From positions 1-41,983 of the forward strand of contig CAJUTC010000033.1 of assembly GCA_910589195.1 (NCBI GenBank): 41,983 bases of DNA. The letters are read 5' to 3'. The position numbers and the translations under genes are program-made. This stretch comes from an uncultured Lachnospiraceae bacterium (GTDB taxonomy: Bacteria; Bacillota; Clostridia; Lachnospirales; Lachnospiraceae). Numbering within the stretch: position 1 is the stretch's first letter; each line of letters begins with the position of its first letter. The notes beneath the pieces are model-generated. The model did not search any database, was not told the origin of the DNA, and saw nothing but the letters and a program-made list of their open reading frames with translations. This document shows positions 23,384 to 32,614 of this stretch, piece after piece.

Positions 23384-25705
23384 TTATAAAGGATTTCCAG
23401 TATCCGTACTTCTTTTCACTGGGAACTTTACATAAACCTTGAATAAATCTCCATCAATTACAATCTCAAAACTGCCCTTTTGAAGCTGAGTCAGGCTTTG
23501 AGCGATGGACAGTCCAAGGCCACTTCCTTCTGTGGTCCGGGAAACATCTCCCCGTACAAATCGTTCGGTTAATTCAGAGCTGGATATATTTAACGGATTT
23601 TCTGATATATTTTTGATGGTAAACTGAACCATATCCTGGATTTCTTCTATATCGATATAAATGCGGCTGTGTTCCATGGCATATTTAAATGCGTTGTTGT
23701 ATAAATTTTCTAAAACACGCCAAAGTCTCCGGCCATCCGCTTCGATTAAAATAGGCGATTGAGGAAGGCGGCTAATTAACTCTAAATTCCTCAAAGCAAA
23801 TTTTTCTTCAAATTCACCGTTTGTTTGGTTTACCAATTCAACAAAATCAATATCAGAAATTTCCAGTTTCAGGTTACCGGAACTGGCTTTCGATGCTTCC
23901 ACCAAATCTTCTGTTAAGGTTTTTAGACGTTGGGATTTTTGCTCTAATACATCTAAATAGCTTTGGACTTTTTCATTTTGAATCTGTTCCCGTTTGATTA
24001 AATCCACATAATTAATAATCGAGGTAAGGGGGGTCTTTAAATCATGGGATACATTGGTAATTAAGTCAGCCTTAAACCGTTCGCTTTTTACCTTTTCCTG
24101 AAGGGCGGAATCTAAATTTTCGCCAATATGGTTAATATGGTCTGCCGTAATTTTCTGACGGCCACTAAATTCGGTTACATTTACAGAATAGCTGATGTCG
24201 CCGGACGAAATATTAGCAATCGCCTGGAAAATTTTATCATTCTGTCGGGATTTCCGCAGAACCAGATAAAAACATCCAAAATCAAAGGCAAACCAGAATA
24301 GGATAACAGCAATAAAAAGAAGCTGCTGCCGCAAAGTATCCATGGTAAAAAACAGGTAAATAACAGTGGAGGCACTGCCTATATTCAGCATAACAAAGGC
24401 GAGATAGAAATAGGCAGTATTGTGGGAAGAAACCTCCTGGGAAAAATATTCCTGTATTTCGGCTAGGGCCTTCTGCGTCCAGCTGGATTTCCAGAGAGTT
24501 CCGGCTTTATACCGTCTGAGAAGGCTGAAAAAGCAGGGAAGGAAAACCAGGTAAGCAGTGAGAAAAAGCAAAAGCTTTTCTGCGAAATACCAGTTGGCTT
24601 CCGCAATGACCAGGTGGATCAGACGGCTTCCGATCAGTCGCGCCATATAACAGCATATGGCTCCGATAATAAAAAACATAAAAATACACAATTCAGCGCT
24701 CATATGGTCATAAGCATATAAATGGACCTGGCTATGGTTGCTATTGTTGTATCCGGAAGCGGCAGCTAAATACAAAAAAGAAAACAAACATCCAAAAAGC
24801 CCGCTGCCTAAAAGGATCAACCCATAAATCGTATAATTGCGCATCCGTTCATAATGGGAAAATTCCTGTTTGTAACTATCAATATGAGGGAAATTTGTAT
24901 CCACAGACAGGATAAAATGTTCAAATATTTGTTCGTAAAATTGGGTATCCGCGGCTAAACTTTGGATATAATCGGGTATCTGAGCCATATTGGTTTCGGT
25001 ACGGAGGGTAGAAGCGGAATATTCCGCATATAAACCCATATGCTTTAATTTCTCCCAGGAAGGATCGGTAACATTCGTATAAGTAATGGTTTTCCCGGGT
25101 ATCATTCCATTTTCATTGGAGCAGGTAAGCTGGAAGGATATGTTGGAGGGGCTGGATATCATGTTATAGGAAACGTAGCAGTAACGGCAGTAATTGCTTA
25201 GCGCCTCATAGCACAGATCCTTCATCTTAGCGTAAGCTTGTCCCGGTTCCGTAAATTTAGGTTCTGGATCATACGCCTTATATTCTACCAGTACAGCTTC
25301 TTCTTCAACAGGCAGCGTATTTGAGGTAATCACACGGATTGTATGGTCTTCCTGAAGGAAGTAGCCGTAAGATTCCCCTATTTCAATGATGTCAGTCATG
25401 GTATAGCCACTGATTGTATTTGGCCCATAATTGATGGAAAGGATTTCTTTGTCCATATCCAGTTCACCATCTGTTTCAAAGGCATCCCGCAGCCGGGCAT
25501 AATCAAAAATAGCAATAATATCGGATTGAAGCTGGTTGTAAAAAAGATCCGATTGGGTATAGGTTTCACTTTGAATCCAGGTAATCCCACGTCCAAAATT
25601 TGAATTTACATAAAGGACGGAAATGCTGATTACAATGATCCCAAGGAAAATCAAATGAACCACAGTGATGATTGCTTTCAGCAGTCTGGTCAGGCTTCCT
25701 TTCAT
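23384..25705 (-). CDS. Multi-TM sensor histidine kinase
   Basis: This 773-residue kinase starts at ATG 25705 (GGAGG five bases upstream). A first membrane helix (about 8-34) is followed by a large extracytoplasmic region of about 250 residues, then about five more helices between residues 290 and 490. A HAMP-like linker, a HisKA domain with His near 553 (NVSHDLKTPLTS), and an HATPase domain (LYNNAFKYA; SGLGLSIAQSL) complete it. The size and extra helices separate it from simple two-helix kinases. With the regulator 87 bases upstream and the NlpC/P60 gene downstream it forms a likely envelope-sensing operon; the signal is unknown. Confidence 0.88.
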   Translation of the reverse strand: MKGSLTRLLKAIITVVHLIFLGIIVISISVLYVNSNFGRGITWIQSETYTQSDLFYNQLQSDIIAIFDYARLRDAFETDGELDMDKEILSINYGPNTISGYTMTDIIEIGESYGYFLQEDHTIRVITSNTLPVEEEAVLVEYKAYDPEPKFTEPGQAYAKMKDLCYEALSNYCRYCYVSYNMISSPSNISFQLTCSNENGMIPGKTITYTNVTDPSWEKLKHMGLYAEYSASTLRTETNMAQIPDYIQSLAADTQFYEQIFEHFILSVDTNFPHIDSYKQEFSHYERMRNYTIYGLILLGSGLFGCLFSFLYLAAASGYNNSNHSQVHLYAYDHMSAELCIFMFFIIGAICCYMARLIGSRLIHLVIAEANWYFAEKLLLFLTAYLVFLPCFFSLLRRYKAGTLWKSSWTQKALAEIQEYFSQEVSSHNTAYFYLAFVMLNIGSASTVIYLFFTMDTLRQQLLFIAVILFWFAFDFGCFYLVLRKSRQNDKIFQAIANISSGDISYSVNVTEFSGRQKITADHINHIGENLDSALQEKVKSERFKADLITNVSHDLKTPLTSIINYVDLIKREQIQNEKVQSYLDVLEQKSQRLKTLTEDLVEASKASSGNLKLEISDIDFVELVNQTNGEFEEKFALRNLELISRLPQSPILIEADGRRLWRVLENLYNNAFKYAMEHSRIYIDIEEIQDMVQFTIKNISENPLNISSSELTERFVRGDVSRTTEGSGLGLSIAQSLTQLQKGSFEIVIDGDLFKVYVKFPVKRSTDTGNPL

Positions 25706-25792
25706 TCTGTCCTCCGTTCTTGCCGTAACTGGAAACATGTTATGCGGCAGCCGATTACAGGCATCTATTGTTTGCGGCTAATGACTTAATGG

Positions 25793-26488
25793 CTACTGCT
25801 TTTCGATTTTATAACCAACTCCCCAGACCACCTTTAAATAGCGTGGTTCCCGAGGGTTAATTTCGATTTTCTCCCGAATATGGCGGATATGGACGGCTAC
25901 CGTATTATCAGCGCCGATGGCTTCTTCATTCCAGATTTGTTCGTAAATCTCATCAATAGAAAATACTTTCCCTGCGTTTTTAACTAAAAGCAGCAGGATA
26001 TTATATTCAATGGGTGTCAGCTTAATGGGATCGCCGTCTACCAGGACTTCTTTGTTATCATCATTAATCTGCAGGCCGCCGCATTTATATACCTGTCCCA
26101 TGGCCTGCTGGGTCATGTTGCCAAGCTGGGTGTAGCGGCGGAGCTGGGATTTTACACGGGCCATCAGCTCCAATGGGTTAAAAGGCTTTGTAATGTAGTC
26201 GTCCGCGCCAATATTAAGTCCCAGGATTTTATCGGTGTCTTCTGATTTGGCAGACAGGATAATAATCGGAATACTGCTGGTTTCCCGTACTTTTAAGGTG
26301 GTGCGGATGCCGTCCAAACCAGGCATCATTACATCCAGGATTAAAAGATCAGCTTGGTTTGTTTCTAAAAGTTTCAGGGCTTCTGAACCGTCATAGGCTT
26401 TCAAAACATGGAACCCTTCTCCAGTTAAATAAATATCAATGGCTTCTACGATTTGTTTATCATCATCACATACTAAAATAGTTGACAT
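25793..26488 (-). CDS. OmpR/PhoB-family response regulator
   Basis: This 231-residue protein has a receiver domain (1-118) with acidic residues D8-D10, phosphoacceptor D52 (LLILDVMMPG) and the switch lysine in YITKPFNP. A winged-helix effector domain (about 130-228) contains LTPIEYNILLLLVKNAGKV and the DNA-contact turn VAVHIRHIREKIE. The sequence is close to VanR/YycF-like regulators, but the name cannot be fixed. AGGAGG precedes the ATG. It is the first gene of the TCS-NlpC/P60 operon, behind a TATAAT-bearing upstream region. Confidence 0.9.
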   Translation of the reverse strand: MSTILVCDDDKQIVEAIDIYLTGEGFHVLKAYDGSEALKLLETNQADLLILDVMMPGLDGIRTTLKVRETSSIPIIILSAKSEDTDKILGLNIGADDYITKPFNPLELMARVKSQLRRYTQLGNMTQQAMGQVYKCGGLQINDDNKEVLVDGDPIKLTPIEYNILLLLVKNAGKVFSIDEIYEQIWNEEAIGADNTVAVHIRHIREKIEINPREPRYLKVVWGVGYKIEKQ

Positions 26489-26535
26489 ATTGGAATCCTC
26501 CTATGTTCCTTTCCGTTCGCGTTCTCTTTGGGGAT

Positions 26536-26541
26536 ATTATA
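26536..26541 (-). promoter_or_regulatory. Candidate -10 box for the two-component/NlpC operon
   Basis: On the minus strand a perfect TATAAT lies 48 bases before the response-regulator ATG, preceded by TGGTA. The -35 region (around 26559-26564) is weak, so this may be an activator-dependent promoter. Confidence 0.4.
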
Positions 26542-26629
26542 TACCATATTTCCCGGATATGCCTATTACATTTTCATAAATTATTCTTACGATGAAACAA
26601 AGGGAAAGCAAGGTTACATGGGAAGCACA

Positions 26630-26660
26630 AAAAAACAGAGCAAAAAGCTCTGCTTTTTAT
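26630..26660 (-). terminator. Terminator of the alpha-glucan operon
   Basis: CAGAGC (26636-26641) and GCTCTG (26647-26652) form a hairpin with a five-base loop. On the minus strand it is followed by seven T residues, and A/T pairing extends the stem. It lies just after the glgB stop and could work in both directions. Confidence 0.8.
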
Positions 26661-26678
26661 AGTACCCTATAAAGCTTA

Positions 26679-28580
26679 TTAAAACCGGAATACGGCTGTC
26701 CCATAGGAGGCAAGAGGATAGCTGACGGAATAGGGCTGGCCGTCGCATTCACCTTTAACTGCTTTATAAGGAATTCCTTTTGGCAGCAATCCTTCTTGGG
26801 AATTAAGAATTAAATAATAAGTACCTTTAGCCGGAACGCCTACACGGTAGTCGGCGCGTTCCATCGGGGTAAAATTAATGACAAACAGCAGATTTTTCTT
26901 ATTGGTTTCATCCCGACGGATAAAGGAGAAAATACTGCGGTCGCCGTCATTGGCATTAATCCACTGAAAACCATTCCAGTCATTATCCTGGCGGTAAAGG
27001 GCAGGATATTTTTTATATAAGTGAAGTAAATCTTTTACATAAGACTGAAGGGATTGGTGCTGGTATTCTTCAGTCAGATACCAGTCCAGGGAAACTTTTT
27101 CATCCCATTCATGCCACTGGCCAAAGTCTTGTCCCATAAACAGTAGCTTTTTGCCAGGATGCCCCATCATAAACGTATAGCCACACTTTAAATTGGCAAA
27201 TTTATCTTCATAAATACCAGGCATTTTATTAATCATGGAACATTTTAAGTGAACCACTTCATCGTGTGATAATACCAGAATATAGTTTTCACTGGTAAAG
27301 TAAGTAAGGCCAAAAGTCATCTTGTTATGGTTGTATTTACGGAAATAGGGATCCAGCTTCATGTATTCCAAAAAGTCATGCATCCATCCCATGTTCCACT
27401 TAAAACTAAAGCCCAGGCCGTCGTCTTCGGGCTGTTTTGTTACGTTGGGCCATGCCGTAGATTCCTCCGCGATAATGATAGCACCATTTTTTCGCCCGGT
27501 AAGGACACTGTTTAAATGTTTGAAAAATTCAATTGCTTCCAGATTTTCATGGCCGCCGTATTTGTTTGGAACCCAGTTGCCGGGAGTCCGCCCATAGTCC
27601 AGATAAAGCATAGAAGCAACAGCGTCTACCCGGAGTCCGTCAATATGGAATTGTTCCACCCAGTAGATTGCGTTGGAAATCAGAAAGTTTTTTACTTCAT
27701 TTTTTTCATAGTCAAACACTTTGGTGCCCCAGTCAGGATGCTCGCCTTTGCGGGAGTCCGCATATTCATATAAGGGCTGGCCGTCAAAGTCAGCAAGACC
27801 ATGGGCATCCTTTGGGAAGTGGGCAGGAACCCAGTCTAAAATAATGCCAATCCCTTTTTTATGTAGGTAATTGACAAAATACATAAATTCTGTGGGGGTT
27901 CCGTAACGGGAGGTGGGGGCAAAATATCCAGTTACCTGATAACCCCAGGATCCGTCAAATGGATGCTCCGCAATTCCTAAAAGCTCTACATGGGTATAGC
28001 CCATTTCTTTTACATAGTCGGCCAACTCATGAGCCGCTTCTACATAAGTATAAACCCCGTCCTTTTCCTCCCGTTCTTTTTTGCGCCAGGATCCTAAATG
28101 GACTTCATATATACTCATAGGTGACTTTTGCAAATCCGTTTCTTTCCGCTTATTCATCCAGGTGGCATCGCTCCATTTAAAATGGTCAATGTCAGCAGTG
28201 ACAGAAGCAGTCCCAGGGCGGTATTCGGAACTGAAGGCATAGGGATCAGCTTTAAAGAGTACCTTTCCGGTGTTGGCAGTAATGGCGTATTTGTAAAGTT
28301 CCCCATATCCCATATCAGGGATAAAGGTTTCCCAGATACCGGATGTTTCCAGCATCTTCATGGGATTTGCGTCCAAAAGCCACGAATTCCTGTCGCAGAC
28401 CAGACTGACGGCTGTGGCATGAGGCGCCCAGACAGCAAAATACATCCCCCTTTTTCCTTCGTAAGTCAGCATATGCGCTCCCAGCTTATGATAAATTTCA
28501 TAGTGGGTGCCATTGCCGAACAAGTAACGGTCCATATCAGTAAGGACGCCGATTCCTGTCTGTTTTTTCTTTCTTGCCAT
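26679..28580 (-). CDS. glgB: 1,4-alpha-glucan branching enzyme
   Basis: This 633-residue GH13 enzyme introduces alpha-1,6 branches into glycogen. An N-terminal CBM48 domain (about 25-125; GMYFAVWAPHA, DPYAF) precedes the catalytic barrel, with MSIYEVHLGSW (155-165) and the PFDGSWGYQVTGYFAP block (207-222). The nucleophile is D319 (GLRVDAVASM), the acid/base E372 (IIIAEEST), and the third acid lies in VLSHDEVVH. A C-terminal beta domain follows. Length matches the short GlgB class without the extra N1 module. GGGAGGA before the ATG lies within the end of the upstream GH13 gene, six bases away, so the two are cotranscribed. Confidence 0.95.
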   Translation of the reverse strand: MARKKKQTGIGVLTDMDRYLFGNGTHYEIYHKLGAHMLTYEGKRGMYFAVWAPHATAVSLVCDRNSWLLDANPMKMLETSGIWETFIPDMGYGELYKYAITANTGKVLFKADPYAFSSEYRPGTASVTADIDHFKWSDATWMNKRKETDLQKSPMSIYEVHLGSWRKKEREEKDGVYTYVEAAHELADYVKEMGYTHVELLGIAEHPFDGSWGYQVTGYFAPTSRYGTPTEFMYFVNYLHKKGIGIILDWVPAHFPKDAHGLADFDGQPLYEYADSRKGEHPDWGTKVFDYEKNEVKNFLISNAIYWVEQFHIDGLRVDAVASMLYLDYGRTPGNWVPNKYGGHENLEAIEFFKHLNSVLTGRKNGAIIIAEESTAWPNVTKQPEDDGLGFSFKWNMGWMHDFLEYMKLDPYFRKYNHNKMTFGLTYFTSENYILVLSHDEVVHLKCSMINKMPGIYEDKFANLKCGYTFMMGHPGKKLLFMGQDFGQWHEWDEKVSLDWYLTEEYQHQSLQSYVKDLLHLYKKYPALYRQDNDWNGFQWINANDGDRSIFSFIRRDETNKKNLLFVINFTPMERADYRVGVPAKGTYYLILNSQEGLLPKGIPYKAVKGECDGQPYSVSYPLASYGTAVFRF

Positions 28581-28586
28581 AATTGA

Positions 28587-29921
28587 TTATTCCTCCCTTA
28601 TTTTCAAGACCACTCCCCCATTGCCTGCCAACATTACGGCAATTTTTCCATTTTCAACCGGAATCTGGCTGCCGTCCATCAAATTTTCTGCTTCTGTGGC
28701 ATGGATAGGAACCGGAATGGAAATATTAACATCCTGGTCATCATTGTTAACCGCGGTAATGCAGATACTGCCTGTAGATTTTCTGGCAAATGCATATTGC
28801 CGGTTGGTTAAAAGCAGCTCCTGGTAAAGGCCTCCGTGATATTCCGGATGGTCGGAATGAATCTTTCCAAGAAGGGATATATGGTCCGTTAATGGAGTAT
28901 GGAGTTTGCTATCCTGGGAAGCGTCTAACGCGGGGCGCAGGGCTTCATCGCTGGTGCGGGTGCGGCTTCCTTCGATTCCCCATTCTCCGCCATAGTAAAT
29001 GGAGGGAATACCAGGGAGGGTAAAAAGGCAGGTATAAATAGGGATTAAGTGATCTTTCTGTTTTAATTTGCTGGCAATCCGATCTTCATCATGATTATCC
29101 ACAAAGGTGTAAAGCTGCCGGTGAATTGCCTCTAAACGGCGTACATTATGGGCAATTTCAAAAAAGTTATGGTCATTAAAACCAGAATACAGGCTTTTAT
29201 GAAGTTCGTAATTTGTTACAGAATGAAGCATTTCCGGATTTACCCAACGGGCATAATCTCCATGGATTACTTCACCCATAAGCCAAAAATCTTCTTTCAT
29301 TTTAGAAGTAGCCTGACGCATTTCTTTCATGAAATTAAAGTCTAATACATTGGCACAGTCTAGGCGGATTCCGTCAATATCAAAGGTATTCACCCAAAAC
29401 TGAATCACATCAAATAAATAGTTTCTTACTTCAGGATTCCAGAGATTCAGGCAAGGAAGTTCATAATGACCTTGCCATGCTTCATAGCCGAAGCTATCTC
29501 CCATAGGGGAGCCTCCGTTAAAATTAACCCCTCTATACCAGTCCTTATATGGGGAATCCCACCGTTTTTCCTGAATATCGCGGAATGCGAAAAATTCCCT
29601 TCCGGTGTGATTAAAAACACCGTCCACCACAACTTTAATGCCGGATTCATGGCAGAGGGAAACAAAGTTTTGGAAACTGTCGTTATCGCCTAAGCGGCGG
29701 TCTACCAGCTTATAATCCCTGGTATCATAACCATGGGTGGAAGACTCAAATAAAGGGCCGATGTAAATGGCATTGCAATTCAGCTTTTTAATATGGGGAA
29801 TCCACTGATCTAACTGGTCAAAACGGTTAACGATTTCTTCCTCTTGGTTTTTTTTCGGCGCACCGGTCATCCCAAGTGGATACATATGATAAAAAACTGC
29901 CTTCTCGTACCAAGTACTCAT
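28587..29921 (-). CDS. GH13 alpha-amylase-family glycoside hydrolase
   Basis: This 444-residue protein lacks a signal peptide, so it acts in the cytoplasm. The barrel motifs are clear: DGVFNHTG (100-107), GIRLDCAN with nucleophile D188, MGEVIHGD with acid/base E217, and FVDNHDEDR with D278. A short C-terminal beta domain (about 365-444) follows. There is no N-terminal domain of the neopullulanase type. It probably breaks alpha-1,4-linked maltodextrins or glycogen-derived oligosaccharides; the exact product cannot be told. It sits between a DUF2508 gene and glgB in one transcription unit, with an AGGAGG-type site before the ATG. Confidence 0.88.
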   Translation of the reverse strand: MSTWYEKAVFYHMYPLGMTGAPKKNQEEEIVNRFDQLDQWIPHIKKLNCNAIYIGPLFESSTHGYDTRDYKLVDRRLGDNDSFQNFVSLCHESGIKVVVDGVFNHTGREFFAFRDIQEKRWDSPYKDWYRGVNFNGGSPMGDSFGYEAWQGHYELPCLNLWNPEVRNYLFDVIQFWVNTFDIDGIRLDCANVLDFNFMKEMRQATSKMKEDFWLMGEVIHGDYARWVNPEMLHSVTNYELHKSLYSGFNDHNFFEIAHNVRRLEAIHRQLYTFVDNHDEDRIASKLKQKDHLIPIYTCLFTLPGIPSIYYGGEWGIEGSRTRTSDEALRPALDASQDSKLHTPLTDHISLLGKIHSDHPEYHGGLYQELLLTNRQYAFARKSTGSICITAVNNDDQDVNISIPVPIHATEAENLMDGSQIPVENGKIAVMLAGNGGVVLKIREE

Positions 29922-29953
29922 AATAAAAACCTCCTGAATAAGTTTTATGCCGT

Positions 29954-30193
29954 TTAAGAAAAGCCGGATTCTGCTGCCTTAAAGCGACGGAGCAGAAACT
30001 GATACCGTAGCTGCGCAGCATTAATTTCGTAAATATAACAATCAATCATGGTAGGATCCACTGCCTGCTCAAAATGATTTCTGGCAGCGTTGATTTTTTC
30101 TTTTGTTTCATCGATTTCATCCCGCAGCCGAAGTAAATCTGGGTTAAGAGATGGAGTTTGCTTATGGCGAATTCCTGTAAATAATACGGGCAT
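29954..30193 (-). CDS. DUF2508-like small protein
   Basis: This 79-residue protein is helical and charged. The pattern RLRDEIDETKEKINAARNHFEQAVDPTMIDCYIYEINAAQLRYQFLLRRFKAAE matches, in my judgement, the DUF2508/YaaL group, whose function is unknown. In Bacillus-like genomes that group sits near recR; here it stands within an alpha-glucan operon, 32 bases before the GH13 gene. GGAAGG precedes the ATG. Two helices with heptad spacing suggest a small helical hairpin or partner protein. Confidence 0.7.
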   Translation of the reverse strand: MPVLFTGIRHKQTPSLNPDLLRLRDEIDETKEKINAARNHFEQAVDPTMIDCYIYEINAAQLRYQFLLRRFKAAESGFS

Positions 30194-30275
30194 TTGTTTC
30201 CTTCCTTTCCTGTTTTTAAAAACAAATAAAAATTGGTTACAGGAAAAGTATGGCTAAAAAATGGCAAATTATGTA

Positions 30276-30599
30276 TTAATCAATGTATTCTTCAAGCAAA
30301 AATCCTAAATGCATTAATTTACGGGTAGTTTCGGTAATGGTAGGGTAATAGTAATTGGCGGTTCCTTCCTGACGGGCATTTACCAGACCTGCTTCTTTTA
30401 AAATTTTTAAATGATGAGAAACAGCAGGCCGGGAAAGATGGGTCTTTTCTGTAATTTGGTTTACATTCATCCCACCTTTTTGAAGGGGCTTATTTCCGGT
30501 TAACGCTTCCAGTATGGTTAGCCGAACCTCATCTCCTAGTGCAATAAATAAGGGCATACACTGCCGGAACGCATCTTGAAGTTCTTCTATCGATGTCAA
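30276..30599 (-). CDS. ArsR-family transcriptional regulator
   Basis: This 107-residue winged-helix repressor has the helix-turn-helix at about 46-70 (VNQITEKTHLSRPAVSHHLKILKEAGLV), then the wing (ARQEGTANYYYP). The cysteine metal site of classical ArsR/SmtB (ELCVCDL) is absent and only one cysteine is present, so it probably senses a small molecule or redox state rather than metal. The start is TTG 30599 with AAGGAGG 13 bases upstream; no ATG fits. It heads the DUF2508-GH13-glgB set and faces the Tad locus across a 328-base divergent region with a near-perfect palindrome. Confidence 0.85.
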   Translation of the reverse strand: MTSIEELQDAFRQCMPLFIALGDEVRLTILEALTGNKPLQKGGMNVNQITEKTHLSRPAVSHHLKILKEAGLVNARQEGTANYYYPTITETTRKLMHLGFLLEEYID

Positions 30600-30927
30600 T
30601 GCTGCGTGGCCGCCTCCTTTCTCTGTATGAAGCTTTTTTAAGCGTTTGCGAAACTACTTAGTTAAGATACAAAGGATGTAAGATATAAATGCGATATTGG
30701 TTTAAAAATTTAAACTAATTCTACCATGGAAGAATTATCCAGTCAATATAAGGAAACGACAAATTTCAAATGAAAATTAGGTGAAAATAACCAAATGTTG
30801 TATGTTTCAAAAGAAATAGAAATGTAAAATAATGTAAATTATGGTTGACAAACACACGCCTATATGAGATAATAAAAACAGAAAATGGAAAAATTATCCA
30901 GTATCTGCCGGGAAGGACAGGTGCGAT
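30600..30927. promoter_or_regulatory. Divergent regulatory region between ArsR gene and Tad pilus operon
   Basis: No gene lies in this A/T-rich stretch. A 22-base near-perfect palindrome (30697-30718; half-sites GGTTTAAA and TTTAAACT) about 100 bases upstream of the ArsR start is a likely operator, perhaps for ArsR itself. The Tad promoter is at 30845-30873, 128 bases further on. Confidence 0.55.
30845..30873 (+). promoter_or_regulatory. Near-consensus sigma-A promoter of the Tad pilus operon
   Basis: TTGACA (30845-30850, perfect -35), exact 17-bp spacer, and GATAAT (30868-30873, five of six -10 bases). The expected start is about 50 bases before the first gene. This is the strongest promoter seen in the window. 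Confidence 0.85.
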
Positions 30928-31455
30928 ATGCGTGGAATTTGTTTATTAATATGCCTTGCTGGGGCAGGCCTGTGGGATTTTCAGGCCGGGCGGGTTCCTA
31001 ACTGGTGGTTGGGATGTTGGTATTTTATTGGTTTTGGTTTATCCGCCTACAGCGGCTGGCTGGCGGCAGCCGGATATCTGATCCGGACTGTTGCGGCAGT
31101 CAGTATCCTTTTTCTGTTTTTTCTTTGCCGTATGATAGGCGCCGGCGATATTAAATGTATTGCGCTTATCTGCGGATATCTTAAATTGCCATACGCAATC
31201 CGGATCATAGGAATGGGGATGGCGGTTGGAGCCGTATGGTCCTTTTTGAAACTGGTTCAAAAAAAGCTGGTAAGAAAACGGTTACGGTATCTGTTGGCCT
31301 ATATCAGGCAGGTGTTTCATGAAAAGAGAATAATTGAATACTATGTGCCAGAACGGGATGGGAAAGAAGTTACCCTTCCTTTGGCGTTTTGTTTCTTTTT
31401 AGGGTTTGGCTTGTATCTGCTGTTAACCCGGATGGCATGGCTTTTTTTCGGATGA
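30928..31455 (+). CDS. tadV: A24-family prepilin peptidase (TadV/CpaA type), first copy
   Basis: This 175-residue membrane aspartyl protease cleaves the short leader of pilins. The catalytic aspartates are D17 in LWDFQAGRVPNWW and D74 in the GAGD motif (MIGAGDIK). About five to six membrane segments are present. A cytoplasmic, basic loop of about 50 residues (110-150) is longer than usual. It lacks the cysteine/methylase domain of PilD, as typical for TadV. It is the first gene of the Tad locus, with an AGGACAGG-type site before the ATG. A second peptidase gene lies at 39576. Confidence 0.87.
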   Translation: MRGICLLICLAGAGLWDFQAGRVPNWWLGCWYFIGFGLSAYSGWLAAAGYLIRTVAAVSILFLFFLCRMIGAGDIKCIALICGYLKLPYAIRIIGMGMAVGAVWSFLKLVQKKLVRKRLRYLLAYIRQVFHEKRIIEYYVPERDGKEVTLPLAFCFFLGFGLYLLLTRMAWLFFG

Positions 31456-31528
31456 TATGTTTTTACGTATGGGTTTTTATGGATTTTTGGCAGGGGAGTG
31501 GATGTAAGAAAAGGAGGCGGGGTACTGG

Positions 31529-32539
31529 ATGAAAAAACAAATTATGGCAGTTTATGATGAAGATCCATTTTACGCAGAGCGGTTTGCGGAAGCACTCAAC
31601 CAGAGGGAGAAAATCCCATTTACAGTGATCGCGTTTACCAGCATAGAAAAACTGAAAGCATTTTCTAACGAAAATCCCATAGAAGTTCTTCTTGCGGATC
31701 AAAGTTTTTTAGAGGAAATCCGGGAGGTAAGGTCTAAGCAAATTGTGGCGTTATCTGGAGGAGGACAGGTATCAGATTCTGGAGATATTCCCACTATTTA
31801 TAAATATCAGTCAGCAGACGCGATTATCCGGGAGGTGATGGCATGCTATTGTACCAGGCCTGGTGAAATGCAGACAGCGGCAGTAGGACACAAAAGTATT
31901 TTAATCGGTGTGTATTCTCCGGTAAACCGGTGTATGAAAACATCCTTTGCCCTTACCTTAGGCCAGGTGTTAGCAAAGGATGAGCAGGTATTATATATCA
32001 GCCTGGAAGACTGTTCTGGCTTCCGCAAGATTATGGGACAGTCTGGATCTGGGGATTTTTCGGATGTACTGTATTATTACAGCCAGGGCGAATGCGGCTG
32101 GGCAAGGCTAAAGTCATTGGTTTATACCTGGGATAACCTGGATTATATTATGCCAGCCCGTTATCCGGAGGACTTATGCCAGGTTTCAGCAAAGGAGATG
32201 GCAAATCTTATTTGTAAGCTGGCGGGAGAGCGGATTTATGAAGTGATTATTGTGGATTTGGGGCAATTCGGGAAAAAAGCAGCAGAAGTATTGGAAATTT
32301 GCGACAGTATTTATATGCCTGTAAAACAGGACTGGATATCATCTTTAAAAGTGGAAGAGTTTGAAGAATATGCGTCGGTTTCCGGCCATGGATCACTGCT
32401 TGGCAAGATTCAAAAATTAAAGTTGCCATGCCAAAACGGTTTTTCCGGGCAGAGAAATTATCTGGAGCAGCTTTTGTGGGGAGAATTAGGCGATTTTGTG
32501 CGCCAGTTATTAAAAGGGAAACAGCACTGGCATGAATAA
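31529..32539 (+). CDS. tadZ: TadZ/CpaE-like pilus assembly ATPase-family protein
   Basis: This 336-residue protein has an N-terminal receiver-like domain (1-110; LLADQSF, no clear phosphoacceptor) and a C-terminal MinD/ParA-like domain (120-320). TadZ proteins position the Tad apparatus in the cell. The Walker A is degenerate: SPVNRCMKTS (130-139) replaces KGGVGKT, keeping the KT/S end but losing the glycines and the first lysine. IIVDLGQFGKKA is the Walker B-like strand. Nucleotide binding may be weak or modified. GGAGG stands about 11 bases before the ATG, and the gene follows the peptidase by about 70 bases. Confidence 0.82.
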   Translation: MKKQIMAVYDEDPFYAERFAEALNQREKIPFTVIAFTSIEKLKAFSNENPIEVLLADQSFLEEIREVRSKQIVALSGGGQVSDSGDIPTIYKYQSADAIIREVMACYCTRPGEMQTAAVGHKSILIGVYSPVNRCMKTSFALTLGQVLAKDEQVLYISLEDCSGFRKIMGQSGSGDFSDVLYYYSQGECGWARLKSLVYTWDNLDYIMPARYPEDLCQVSAKEMANLICKLAGERIYEVIIVDLGQFGKKAAEVLEICDSIYMPVKQDWISSLKVEEFEEYASVSGHGSLLGKIQKLKLPCQNGFSGQRNYLEQLLWGELGDFVRQLLKGKQHWHE

Positions 32540-32614
32540 TCCCCACATTGGAAATCAAGTAAGAAGGGCACAGCAAGATTTGGAAGGTACAGGAGCGGGC
32601 GAAAAGGAGGGCAA

